A DNA stretch of 64,000 nucleotides from Mesorhizobium sp. (lineage in GTDB: Bacteria; Pseudomonadota; Alphaproteobacteria; Rhizobiales; Rhizobiaceae), in the NCBI RefSeq assembly GCF_004962245.1, contig NZ_SUHQ01000029.1, positions 36,754-100,753 on the forward strand, written 5' to 3'. This document shows, piece after piece, positions 25,428 to 34,144 of the stretch (position 1 is the stretch's first letter; each line of letters starts with the position of its first letter). The notes below the pieces were generated by a model, which was not told where the DNA came from, did no database searches, and saw only the letters and a list, made by a program, of their open reading frames with translations. The position numbers and the translations under genes are program-made.

Positions 25428-26633
25428 ATGAACAAGGCCCTCGAAGGCGTCCGCATTCTTGATTTCAGCCATCTGCTGCAGGGGCCGTTCGCCACGCAGC
25501 TGCTCGGCGACATGGGCGCCGACGTCATCAAGATCGAGCGCGCCGGCGCCGGTGACATGTTCCGCAGCATGACCTTCTTCGCCAAATGGATCGGCGGTTC
25601 CGAGAGCCCGAACTTCCTCGCCTGGAACCGCAACAAGCGCTCCATCGCGCTCAATTTGAAGAGCCGCAAGGTGCATGCGATCGTCATGGACATGGCCAGG
25701 AAAGCCGACGTCGTGGTGCAGAATTTTCGCCCCGGCGTTCTGGCCAAGCTCGGCTATGGCTACGAGGACTTCAAGGCAGTCAATCCCGGCATCATCTATT
25801 GCTCGGGCTCCGGCTATGGCGAGGAAGGTCCCTATGTCGAGCGTCCCGGCCAGGACATGCTGATCCAGGGGCTGTCCGGGCTGATTTCCAACACCGGCCG
25901 CGGCGATCAGGCACCTGTTCCGGCGGGTGCCGGTCTCGCCGACCAGATCGGCGCGATGAACATGGTCTACGGCATATTGTCGGCGCTTTACTATCGCGAG
26001 AAAACAGGCAAGGGCCAGAAGATCGAGGTCAACCTGCTGGCCGGCCTGCTCGCGCATCTCAACCAGGAATATGTCGCCGTGCTCAATCTCGGCGAGGATT
26101 TCGTGCGCCCGAATTCCGGCATCGGCCATCCCGGCATGCAGGCGCCGTTCGGCATCTACGAAACGAAGGACGGCGGCTACGTGTCGATCGCCATGAGCCC
26201 GTTCAAGACGCTGTATGAGACGTTGGAGGCGCCGCAGCTTGCCGTCTACGACGATCTGAAGACCTTGTTCGACAAGCGTGACGAGGTGTTCGAAAAGGTC
26301 AACGCCGAGACCAGGAAATTTGCCACGCAGGATCTGCTGGAACGGCTGCTCGCAGTCGACATCTGGTGCGCCGAGGTGAAGGATATTCGCCGCGCGGCCG
26401 AGGACCCGCAGGTCGAACACATGGGCATGATCACCAGCTACGATCATCCGCGTGGCGGCAAGGTCAGGGTGGTCGCGCCGGCAGTCAAAATGAGCGAGAC
26501 GCCCGCAAGCATCGAAAGGCCCGCGCCGCTGGTCGGCCAGCATGGTCGCGAGATCCTGGCCGAGTTCGGCCTCTCCAAAGACGAGATCGCCGCGCTCGAA
26601 GCGTCCGGCGACATGACCGTGGACGCTGCCTGA
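25428..26633 (+). CDS. CaiB/BaiF family (class III) CoA transferase
   Basis: The 401-residue protein has the family III fold signatures: LDFSHLLQGPFATQLLGDMG, ADVIKIERAG, VVVQNFRPGVLAKLGYGY and GQDMLIQGLSGL, where Asp143 matches the catalytic aspartate of the family. Such enzymes move CoA between carboxylic acids through an aspartyl-CoA thioester, for example in carnitine and bile-acid catabolism. The next gene is an enoyl-CoA hydratase one base after its stop, a pair also seen as CaiB/CaiD. Here it would activate an acid derived from the imported substrate. Family firm, substrate unknown. Confidence 0.9.
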   Translation: MNKALEGVRILDFSHLLQGPFATQLLGDMGADVIKIERAGAGDMFRSMTFFAKWIGGSESPNFLAWNRNKRSIALNLKSRKVHAIVMDMARKADVVVQNFRPGVLAKLGYGYEDFKAVNPGIIYCSGSGYGEEGPYVERPGQDMLIQGLSGLISNTGRGDQAPVPAGAGLADQIGAMNMVYGILSALYYREKTGKGQKIEVNLLAGLLAHLNQEYVAVLNLGEDFVRPNSGIGHPGMQAPFGIYETKDGGYVSIAMSPFKTLYETLEAPQLAVYDDLKTLFDKRDEVFEKVNAETRKFATQDLLERLLAVDIWCAEVKDIRRAAEDPQVEHMGMITSYDHPRGGKVRVVAPAVKMSETPASIERPAPLVGQHGREILAEFGLSKDEIAALEASGDMTVDAA

Positions 26634-26634
26634 G

Positions 26635-27423
26635 ATGCCAGCCTACCAGACACTTACGGTCGAGACCTCGGGCCGCGTCGCCGTCGTCACCTTCCGGCGC
26701 GCCGACCAGCTCAACGCCATGAACCGGCTGATGCAAGGCGAGATCACCGGAGCCTTCGAGGCGCTGTCCGGGGCCGCGGGCGTCGGTGCGATCGTGGTGA
26801 CCGGCGAGGGGCGCGGTTTCATGGCTGGCGCCGACATCAAGGAATATGCCGCCCAGACTGCTGCCGAGTTCGACGCCTTCCAGGCCGCCGGCACGCGCAT
26901 GTATGCGGCGATCGAGAACAACCGCAAGCCGGTGATCGCGGCGGTCAACGGCTTTGCGCTAGGTGGCGGCATGGAGCTGGTGCTGTGCTGCGACATCGTG
27001 ATCGCCAACCAATATGCGAAACTTGGCCTGCCGGAGATCAAGCTCGGGCTGATCCCCGGCGGCGGCGGCACACAGCGCAGCGTCCAAAAACTCGGCCGCA
27101 ACCGCGCCAATCTCCTGCTGATGACCGGCGCCATTGTGCCGGCTTCCGAATTCATCGACGCCGGCCTGGTCAACGAGGTCGTCGATGTCGAAAGGCTGAT
27201 GCCGCGGGCGCTGGAGCTCGCCGGGATGATCGCTGCCGAACCGGCCGCAGCGATCGAGGGACTGAAAGCGCTGACAGCACATGCTGTGTCAGGCCGCCTG
27301 GCCGACGGCCTTGCCATGGAACGCGACATTCTGGGCGGGCTCTATCGCAGCGAGACCGGCCAGCAACGGGTGAAGGCGTTCGCCGAGAAGAGCGGAGCGC
27401 GGGCGAAGAAGGCCGGGTCATGA
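26635..27423 (+). CDS. Enoyl-CoA hydratase/isomerase
   Basis: A 262-residue crotonase-fold protein with both acidic catalytic positions kept: the Glu in LGGGMELVLCCD and the Glu in LPEIKLGLIPGGGGTQR, plus the oxyanion-hole region RGFMAGADIKEYA. A hydratase or dehydratase acting on a CoA thioester is therefore likely. It starts one base after the CaiB-type transferase stop. It may add or remove water from the CoA ester made by that transferase. CaiD-type racemisation/hydration is an alternative. Confidence 0.9.
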   Translation: MPAYQTLTVETSGRVAVVTFRRADQLNAMNRLMQGEITGAFEALSGAAGVGAIVVTGEGRGFMAGADIKEYAAQTAAEFDAFQAAGTRMYAAIENNRKPVIAAVNGFALGGGMELVLCCDIVIANQYAKLGLPEIKLGLIPGGGGTQRSVQKLGRNRANLLLMTGAIVPASEFIDAGLVNEVVDVERLMPRALELAGMIAAEPAAAIEGLKALTAHAVSGRLADGLAMERDILGGLYRSETGQQRVKAFAEKSGARAKKAGS

Positions 27424-27436
27424 AGAAGCCCGTGTC

Positions 27437-28453
27437 ATGAAGACTGGCGACGACTATCGCGGACTGGGCTGGGCGCATGGCGCGTTGACCGTCCAGCGGC
27501 TCGGCGCGATGCTCGCGCCAGTGACTTTCGTGCTTGCCGACGGCCGGCAGGTTTCGCCGATGCATGTCGCGCCCTGGGCCGGCGAGCCGGGGTCGGAAGC
27601 GTTGCCGGGCATTCTGCGCAAGCTGCGTGGCGAATGGCCTTGCGTGCCTTTCGGTTATTCGGTGCCGACGGAGGGATGGCCCGAGAATTGGTCGCGGATC
27701 ATGGGGCCGCCGGAGCCCGACGAGGAAATCCATGGCCATAGTTCCAACCATGCGTGGGATTGGCGAGACAGTGACGGTCGGTCGCTATCTCTGACGCTCG
27801 ACTACCCGACTTCGAGCCCGGTCGCGCATGTCGAGCGGACGGTGACGCCCGACCCGTCGGCGCCTGCCATCGACATCGAATTCAGGGTCATCGTTCGCCG
27901 TGCCTGCCGCCTGCCGATCGGCTTGCACCCCGTGTTCCGCCTGCCGACGCAGACCGGCGCTGCCGCGCTGGAGCTTGGCGCGTTCGACCATGGCCGCACC
28001 TATCCGAACGACGTGGAGCCGGGCGCGGCGCTGTTTACGGGGAATACGACCTTTGCCGATCTGACCAGCGTGCCAGCACGCGCTGGTGGCCTGGTCGACG
28101 CGTCGCGCCTGCCTTTGGCGGCCGAGACGGAGGAACTTCTTCAGATAGACGGGCTCGATGGCACAGCATCGCTGGCCAACCATTCGGAAGGCTACCGGGT
28201 GAAACTATCCTGGCAGAAGGAGCATTTCCCGAGCCTGCTGCTCTGGTACTCCAATCGCGGCCGCAAGGCAGAACCATGGAACGGCCGCCATGTCGCCATC
28301 GGCATCGAACCGATCTGCTCACCTTTCGGGCTCGGGCCTGTGACCGCGCTGGCGGACAATCCCATCGCGCGGTCGGGTATTGCAACGGCGCTGGAGTTCT
28401 CACCTGACCGGCCGTTCGTGACCCGCTATCGTATCGAGGCATCCGCCCTGTGA
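27437..28453 (+). CDS. Aldose 1-epimerase-like protein
   Basis: This 338-residue protein resembles the galactose mutarotase superfamily: HGALTVQRLGAMLAPVTF at the start, HGHSSNHAWDW, a LPIGLHPVFRLP strand with a possible catalytic His, and GIEPICSPFGLGP near the C-terminus. It is divergent from GalM, and the usual catalytic Glu/His pair cannot be assigned with confidence. It could equilibrate sugar anomers before lactonase or dehydrogenase action. It is embedded in the operon, 13 bases after the hydratase and overlapping the next gene by four bases (GTGA). Confidence 0.65.
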   Translation: MKTGDDYRGLGWAHGALTVQRLGAMLAPVTFVLADGRQVSPMHVAPWAGEPGSEALPGILRKLRGEWPCVPFGYSVPTEGWPENWSRIMGPPEPDEEIHGHSSNHAWDWRDSDGRSLSLTLDYPTSSPVAHVERTVTPDPSAPAIDIEFRVIVRRACRLPIGLHPVFRLPTQTGAAALELGAFDHGRTYPNDVEPGAALFTGNTTFADLTSVPARAGGLVDASRLPLAAETEELLQIDGLDGTASLANHSEGYRVKLSWQKEHFPSLLLWYSNRGRKAEPWNGRHVAIGIEPICSPFGLGPVTALADNPIARSGIATALEFSPDRPFVTRYRIEASAL

Positions 28454-30243
28454 AAGATCGTGTGACAACCTCCCTGGTCAAATCGAACCGGCCGCGCTTC
28501 ACCGATGTCGACGGGCTGGCCGCGATGGTCGGAAGCGGCGACGTCTTCGGCGTCGGCGGCCACCATTTCGCCCGGCTGCCGATCGCCTTGCTGCGCGCCA
28601 TCGCCCGCTCGGACGTCAAGGATTTGCGCTACGTCTGCTGGGCCGGCGGGTTGCCGCTCGAACTGCTGCTCGAAGCGGATGCGGTGGCGGAAATCGACCT
28701 CTGCTTTTCCAGCCTGGATATTTTCGGCCTTCCGCCGCGGTTCCGCGCGGCTGCCGAGACGAATGCCGTTCCAGTCCGCGATTGGACGGCGCTGGCGATG
28801 ATCCAGGCGTTGCGGGCGGCGCAACAGAACCTGCCGTCAATGCCGTTCCAGCTTCCGCAGGGATCGGACATGCTGGCGCGCGTGCCGGGCGCGATCTCCG
28901 CGCCAGATCCGATCGAGGGAACCACGACCGGCATGATCCCGGCCTTGCGGCTCGACACTTTTGTCGTTCACGCCCAGCGCGCCGACGAGAGCGGCAATGT
29001 CCAGATCCTCGGGCCAAGGGCGCTGGACTTCGCCATGGCCGGCGCGGCGCGCCAAGTGCTGGTCACGGTCGAGGAAATCGTCCCGGTCGGGACGCTGCGG
29101 CATGACGGCCGCCAGAGCCTCCTCACACGCAATCAGGTTTCGGCCATAGCGCTGGCGCCGGGTGGCGCGTATCCGGCCTCCTGCCTGCCATTCTATGTGA
29201 CCGACTATCAAGCGTTGTCGGGGGTCTTCGCGGCTAGGGAAACCTCTTTGGTAGATACTCTGAGCCTGCCTTCCGAAGGCGTGCCGGAGCCGGTTCAAAA
29301 AGCCGCGCAGGTCCGCACCGAAACGGTGATCGCAATGCCCGGGCTCGCGCAGGGCGAAGAGAAAGCGTCCGTCGACGAGATCATTGCCGCCCGCATCGCC
29401 GCCGAACTCGACAATGAGAGCTTTGCCAGCGCCGGCGCGGTGTCGCCGCTGGCCAACGTCGCCTACCGGCTGGCAAAGGCGACGCACGCGCCGGACATGA
29501 TCATCGCGACGATGAGTTGCGGCCACCTCGACATCGCGCCGAGCCCAATGATCCTGTCGCTGATTGAAAGTCTCGATTGTGAGACGGCGGTGGCGCATGC
29601 CGGGGGCGACGACACCTATTCGACTTACTATCAGGCCGGCGCGGTGACCCACGAGATCGTCGGCGCCGCGCAGGTCGATCGACGCGGCCGCGTCAACACC
29701 ATCGCGCTGCGCAAGCGCGACGGCGGCCTGATCCGGCTACCGGGGCAGGGCGGCATGGCCGATGTCGCCAACATGCATCGCGACTATCTGCTCTACGTTC
29801 CCCGCCATTCGGCGCAGTCGCTGGTCGAGACGGTCGAGATCGCCAGTTCGGCGCGTGGACTGCTGACGCAGGCCGAACGCGAGCCGATGGGCTATCGGAT
29901 CGGTGAGGCGCTTGTGTTCACCGATCTTTGCGTCTTTCGGCTCGACCGATCGAGCCGGGAACTGATTGTCATCGAAACCATGCCTGATATCACGCACCAG
30001 CAGATCCGCGATGCCACCGGCTTTTCTGTGTCATTCGATGCCGATTGCCGGAAAATTTCGCTCCCCTCGAACGATATGATGGATGTCCTGCGAAACCGGA
30101 TCGATCCCCTCGGTCTGCGCCGACTGGAATTCGTCAGCGCCAAGGAGCGTGGCGCGCTCATCGCCGAGATTCTCGCCGCCGACCGCGTCATGGTCGAGCG
30201 CTGCATCGCCGCCCAGCAGGGGTTGCGTATGGCGAGAAGTTGA
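28450..30243 (+). CDS. Fused alpha-beta family I CoA-transferase-like protein
   Basis: The 597-residue protein carries two CoA-transferase family I modules in one chain. The N-terminal half (about 20-290, with GSGDVFGVGGHHFARLPIAL) is alpha-like, and the C-terminal half (about 310-500, from SVDEIIAARIAAELDNE through GAVSPLANVAYRLAKATHAP) is beta-like. At the place where beta subunits normally hold the catalytic Glu, the sequence reads IIATMSCGHLDIAPSP with no glutamate, a loss also known in IpdAB-type ring-opening hydrolases. It starts with GTG overlapping the previous stop. A transferase or a CoA-ester C-C hydrolase is possible. Confidence 0.75.
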   Translation: MKDRVTTSLVKSNRPRFTDVDGLAAMVGSGDVFGVGGHHFARLPIALLRAIARSDVKDLRYVCWAGGLPLELLLEADAVAEIDLCFSSLDIFGLPPRFRAAAETNAVPVRDWTALAMIQALRAAQQNLPSMPFQLPQGSDMLARVPGAISAPDPIEGTTTGMIPALRLDTFVVHAQRADESGNVQILGPRALDFAMAGAARQVLVTVEEIVPVGTLRHDGRQSLLTRNQVSAIALAPGGAYPASCLPFYVTDYQALSGVFAARETSLVDTLSLPSEGVPEPVQKAAQVRTETVIAMPGLAQGEEKASVDEIIAARIAAELDNESFASAGAVSPLANVAYRLAKATHAPDMIIATMSCGHLDIAPSPMILSLIESLDCETAVAHAGGDDTYSTYYQAGAVTHEIVGAAQVDRRGRVNTIALRKRDGGLIRLPGQGGMADVANMHRDYLLYVPRHSAQSLVETVEIASSARGLLTQAEREPMGYRIGEALVFTDLCVFRLDRSSRELIVIETMPDITHQQIRDATGFSVSFDADCRKISLPSNDMMDVLRNRIDPLGLRRLEFVSAKERGALIAEILAADRVMVERCIAAQQGLRMARS

Positions 30244-30254
30244 AGGGAGGTTGC

Positions 30255-31091
30255 ATGGCAAAGCCGCTGCTCGAAATCTCCGCCGCGAGGATCTTCTTCG
30301 ACGGCATCTTCACCACTCCGCGTGTCGCGCATCCGGAGGGTGTGGCGATCCACCGCGACGGGTCCATCTGGTGCGGCACCGAAACCGGCGATCTCTTGCG
30401 GCTGGCCGCCGATGGCGGCTCGGTCGAACGCATGGGTGGCACGGAAGGCTTTCTGCTCGGCATCGCATTCGACAGCGCCGGGAACTGCTTTGCCTGCGAT
30501 TTGAAGCATTCGGCGATCTTTCGCTGGAATGCGGGGACGGGTCTTATGGAGTGCTTCGCCTCGGCTGGCATCCGCGTGCCGAACTATCCGGTCGTCGACG
30601 AGGCAAGAGGCTGGCTCTACGTTTCCGACAGCGTTGGCGAAGACAACCGCTCCGGCATCTTCCGCTACGATCTCAAGACGGGCGACGGCGGCCTGTGGTG
30701 CGTTGAAACCATGGCCTTCGCCAACGGCATGGCGATGGCACCGGACGGCAGCGGGCTCTATGTGGTGGAAAGCAACGCGGCGTGCATCAGCTATGTGCCG
30801 ATCGGCGCTGACGGCGCGGCGGAGGCTCGGCAGGTCGTCGTCGAGGGCGTGGACAACGTCCCGGACGGATTGGCTTTTGCCCCCGACGGTTCGCTTTTCA
30901 TCTCATGCTACGAGCCAAGCCGGATTTATCGCTGGCGCCGAGACAGAGGCCTCGAAGTGCTGATCGAGGATCGGGCGGCGACGACGCTCGCGCATCCCAC
31001 CAATATCGCGTTCAAGGGTAACAAACTCTATACCGCCAACCTTGGTCGCTGGCATATTACCGAGATCGATCTGGCCGCGGTTCCAATCTAG
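30255..31091 (+). CDS. SMP-30/gluconolactonase family protein
   Basis: The 278-residue beta-propeller has the family pattern: HPEGVAIHRDGSIWCGTE (metal Glu), LGIAFDSAGNCFACD, FANGMAMAPDGSGLYVVES (Asn and propeller repeat) and DNVPDGLAFAPDGSLFIS (metal Asp). Such enzymes hydrolyse sugar lactones using one divalent metal. GAAGGGAGG immediately before ATG 30255 decides the start. As the last gene of the operon it would open the lactone left by an SDR oxidation. It faces the epimerase gene on the other strand 28 bases away. Confidence 0.87.
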   Translation: MAKPLLEISAARIFFDGIFTTPRVAHPEGVAIHRDGSIWCGTETGDLLRLAADGGSVERMGGTEGFLLGIAFDSAGNCFACDLKHSAIFRWNAGTGLMECFASAGIRVPNYPVVDEARGWLYVSDSVGEDNRSGIFRYDLKTGDGGLWCVETMAFANGMAMAPDGSGLYVVESNAACISYVPIGADGAAEARQVVVEGVDNVPDGLAFAPDGSLFISCYEPSRIYRWRRDRGLEVLIEDRAATTLAHPTNIAFKGNKLYTANLGRWHITEIDLAAVPI

Positions 31092-31119
31092 CGCCACGCC
31101 CGGTCAGTGTCGGGTGGTG

Positions 31120-32013
31120 CTAAGGCTGATGGCTTGATGAAACAAGCTCGGCCTTGCGCTGCGCTGTCTCCAGCCCGATGGCGATGAAACGGCGCGCATG
31201 CCGGGCCAGCTCCATGTTGTCGGTCCACAGATTGCGCCAGATGGCGGTTTTCTTCGACAGCTTCTCGTCGACGATCTCAGACGAGAAGGATTCGAAGCTG
31301 AGGTCGTCGCTATAGCCGATTGCGGTCAGCGCATCGAAGATCGCAGCGAAGTCGATGTTGCCGGTGCCGAGGAAGCCGCGATGGCTCTCGCCGATATGGA
31401 CATAGCCGATCTTGTCAGCGGCATGGCGGATGGCCAGTCCGACATCGGCCTCCTCGATGTTCATATGGAAGGTGTCGAGATGCAGGAAGATGTTGTCGGA
31501 GCCGGTGTCCTTGATGAAGGCCAGGCCTTGCGCGGCGGTGTTGAGCAGATTGCTTTCGAAGCGGTTGACGATCTCGAGGTTGAGCGTGACGCCGGCGGCC
31601 TTGGCCGCCTCCGCGACTTTGGCAAGCGTGCCTGCACTGCGGTTCCATTGATCGCGCGTCGGCGCCTCGGTCTGCAATCCATGGCTGGTGCTGAGGATGC
31701 CGGCGACCTTCCGGCCGCCGAGATCACGGGTGAGTGCGATCGTGTTGTTGAGGATTTCGACGCCGTGCGCGGCAATCGTCTTGTCGGCGCTTGAAATGTC
31801 GCCGTCGGCCGGCAGCCCGATGCTGATCGCCACGCCGAGATCGAGGTCGGCGATGCGCTTGGCCAGCCCGCCAACATCGACATTGGCAGGGTCGAGATAG
31901 GAGAATTCGATCAGGTCGAAGCCGGCCTCCCTAGTGTTGGCCAGCGTCCGTTCGAGGTCGCCTTGCGCCGAGCTCGCCGACCAGACGAAAGAATGAATTC
32001 CAATACGCGACAT
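31120..32013 (-). CDS. D-tagatose 3-epimerase-like sugar isomerase
   Basis: A 297-residue TIM-barrel protein of the AP-endonuclease 2-like superfamily with the ketose 3-epimerase metal site: Glu in LNLEIVNRFESNLLNT, Asp in LHLDTFHMNIEEA, a His in YVHIGESHRG and Glu in LSFESFSSEI. Such enzymes epimerise C3 of ketoses such as tagatose, psicose or ribulose. It lies after a terminator that follows the SBP gene, so it may have its own promoter or depend on readthrough. The class II aldolase and kinases nearby need a ketose substrate, which fits. Confidence 0.87.
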   Translation of the reverse strand: MSRIGIHSFVWSASSAQGDLERTLANTREAGFDLIEFSYLDPANVDVGGLAKRIADLDLGVAISIGLPADGDISSADKTIAAHGVEILNNTIALTRDLGGRKVAGILSTSHGLQTEAPTRDQWNRSAGTLAKVAEAAKAAGVTLNLEIVNRFESNLLNTAAQGLAFIKDTGSDNIFLHLDTFHMNIEEADVGLAIRHAADKIGYVHIGESHRGFLGTGNIDFAAIFDALTAIGYSDDLSFESFSSEIVDEKLSKKTAIWRNLWTDNMELARHARRFIAIGLETAQRKAELVSSSHQP

Positions 32014-32086
32014 GATCGTCTCCGGTTACGCGGGAGCATCGGACCCAAAAATGGAAACCAGTCTCGGGAGAATCCGTTGCTTAGAC

Positions 32087-32120
32087 AAAAAGCGGTGCGG
32101 CCGGTCATCCCGGCCGCACC
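32087..32120 (-). terminator. Rho-independent terminator after the SBP gene
   Basis: On the minus strand an 11-base GC-rich stem (GGTGCGGCCGG pairing with CCGGCCGCACC) with a 5-base loop is followed by GCTTTTTG. It sits 13 bases past the SBP stop at 32133 and separates the importer operon from the epimerase gene. Confidence 0.8.
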
Positions 32121-32132
32121 AGCCTTGGAGGC

Positions 32133-33071
32133 TTAGCGGGCCGCGGTCCAACCCTTGTAGTCCTTCAGATTCTCGGCCGTGATCAGCTGCGGATCGAGCA
32201 GCACCGTCGCTTCGGCCGGCTTCTTGCCGGCGAGCACTTCGGCTGCCATCTGCAGCGACTGACCAGCCATCACATAGGGGTCCTGCGAGGCCGAAGCCTT
32301 GATCATCGACGTACCGGACGCAAGTTCCTTCTCGATGTCCGGCGCGCCGTCGACCGCGGTGAAGATGAACTCCGAGCGGTTGAGCTGCTTGGCCGCAAGC
32401 TGGGCACCGATCGCCGTCGGATCGTTGATGGCGAACACGGCATCGATCTTGTCGAAGCGGGTCAGCAGCGACTGGAACACCTTCAGGCCGCCGTCGCGCG
32501 AGCCTTCGGCATTCTGGTCGTCGGAGAGGATCTTTATGTCGGGGTGTTTTGCCAGGACGTCTTTGCAGCCCTTGACCCGCTCCAGGATCGACGACGATGC
32601 CGGGCCGTTCAGGATGACATAGTCACCCGTGCCGCCGGTCTGGTCGACCAGATACTGACAGGCCGCTTCGCCGGCCTTGACGTTGTTGGTCATCACGGTG
32701 ACGTCGGCGCCCGGCGCCGAAACGTCGAACGCGGCAACCACGATGCCCGCCGCCTGCGCCTTCTTCACCGCCGGCGCGATCGCCTTGGCATCGACGGCGT
32801 TGAGCATGATCACGTCGACGCCGGCCGCGATGAAGGAGTCGACCTGCGAGACCTGCTTGTTGAGGTCGTAGTCGGCCGACACCGACGTCACTTCGACATT
32901 GGGATTGATCTTCTTGGCCGCGTCCTCGATGCCCTTGATGGTGGCGACGAAGAAGGGGTTGCCGAGAAGGCCGACCGAGATGCCGACCTTGTTCAGATCC
33001 TTGGCCGCAGCCGGTGCGATGGCGACGGCCGCGAGGGCAACGCCGCAGAGCAGTTTAGCGATGGTCTTCAT
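32133..33071 (-). CDS. Ribose-type ABC transporter substrate-binding protein
   Basis: The 312-residue protein has a signal peptide (MKTIAKLLCGVALAAVAIAP, cleavage near AAA-K) and RbsB features: ISVGLLGNPFFVATIKGIED, KQVSQVDSFIAAGVDVIML and VFAINDPTAIGAQLA. AGGAGG precedes the ATG. It belongs to the minus-strand operon of DeoR, kinase, ATPase and permease, with an 80-base gap from the permease gene and a terminator right after it. The ligand is probably a sugar or polyol. Confidence 0.9.
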   Translation of the reverse strand: MKTIAKLLCGVALAAVAIAPAAAKDLNKVGISVGLLGNPFFVATIKGIEDAAKKINPNVEVTSVSADYDLNKQVSQVDSFIAAGVDVIMLNAVDAKAIAPAVKKAQAAGIVVAAFDVSAPGADVTVMTNNVKAGEAACQYLVDQTGGTGDYVILNGPASSSILERVKGCKDVLAKHPDIKILSDDQNAEGSRDGGLKVFQSLLTRFDKIDAVFAINDPTAIGAQLAAKQLNRSEFIFTAVDGAPDIEKELASGTSMIKASASQDPYVMAGQSLQMAAEVLAGKKPAEATVLLDPQLITAENLKDYKGWTAAR

Positions 33072-33151
33072 TGTTTTCCTCCTGATGCCCCGCGCCTCTC
33101 ACGGTGCGTTACACATGAAACCGGGTCGTTGACGCCGGCGACTAAGGTCAA

Positions 33152-34144
33152 TCACGTTCTTGCTCCTGCCTGGAGCCTGTAGCGGTCGAGGGCGACCGCC
33201 ACGATGATGACCAATCCCTTGATGATGTACTGCCAGATGTCCGAAACACCGGCCAAGATGAGTCCGTTGGAGAGCACCGCTATGATCAGCCCGCCGATCA
33301 GCGTGCCCCAGATCGAGCCGACGCCGCCGACGAAGCTAGTGCCGCCGAGAATGACAGCAGCAATGGCGTCGAGTTCGTAGGACTGCCCAAGCTGCAGCCC
33401 GTTGGCCGCGTACAGCCGGGCCGCCGACATGGCGCCGCCAAGGCCGGCCAGAAGGCCGGAAACGCCGTAGACGAAGAGCAGTACCAGCGGCACCTTGATG
33501 CCGGTGAGGCGCGCGGCCTCGGCATTGCCGCCGACAGCATAGATCCAGGTGCCGAGCACCGTGCGCTTCAGCACCAGCCAGGACAGCACCACGACCGACA
33601 AAGCGATGATGACCAGCCAGGGGATGCCGAACAGCGAACCGTTGCCGATGAAGTCGAACGGCAGGTCCGAGTTGAACACCGTCGTGTCCTGGCCGAGCAG
33701 GCGGGCAACACCGCGCACGGCTGTCAGTGAACCCAGCGTGACGATAAAGGGCGGCAGCCTGATATAGGCGACGAGCAGCCCGTTGATGACGCCGAAGCCG
33801 AGGCCGACCAGAATAGCCGCCGGCACGCCGAGCATGCCCCACTCGGGCACCAGCGACACCATCACCGCCACCATCGCCGAGGCGGCAAGGATGGAGCCGA
33901 CGGACAGGTCGATGCCGCCGGTGAGGATGACGAAGGTCATGCCGGCCGCAAGCACGATGTTGATCGACGACTGCTGCGTGACGATCAGAAGATTGGTCTC
34001 GGTGAGGAAGCGCGGATTCATGAACTGGAAGCCGGCCGCCAAAAGAATCAGGACCGGCAGCATGCCAAGCGCGGCGAAGGCGGTGTGCAGCCGCCGGCTC
34101 CTGCCGACAGCCTGGTCGCTCATCTCGGTTGCCTTGTCGGTCAT
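33152..34144 (-). CDS. Ribose-type ABC transporter permease
   Basis: A 330-residue RbsC-class inner-membrane protein with about eight to ten helices. Landmarks are FVILTGGIDLSVGSILAASA, the LPPFIVTLGSLTAVRGVARL segment and GGTSFVGGVGSIWGTLIGGL. Its ATG overlaps the ATPase stop by four bases. It probably forms a homodimer because the operon has only one permease gene. Confidence 0.92.
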   Translation of the reverse strand: MTDKATEMSDQAVGRSRRLHTAFAALGMLPVLILLAAGFQFMNPRFLTETNLLIVTQQSSINIVLAAGMTFVILTGGIDLSVGSILAASAMVAVMVSLVPEWGMLGVPAAILVGLGFGVINGLLVAYIRLPPFIVTLGSLTAVRGVARLLGQDTTVFNSDLPFDFIGNGSLFGIPWLVIIALSVVVLSWLVLKRTVLGTWIYAVGGNAEAARLTGIKVPLVLLFVYGVSGLLAGLGGAMSAARLYAANGLQLGQSYELDAIAAVILGGTSFVGGVGSIWGTLIGGLIIAVLSNGLILAGVSDIWQYIIKGLVIIVAVALDRYRLQAGART

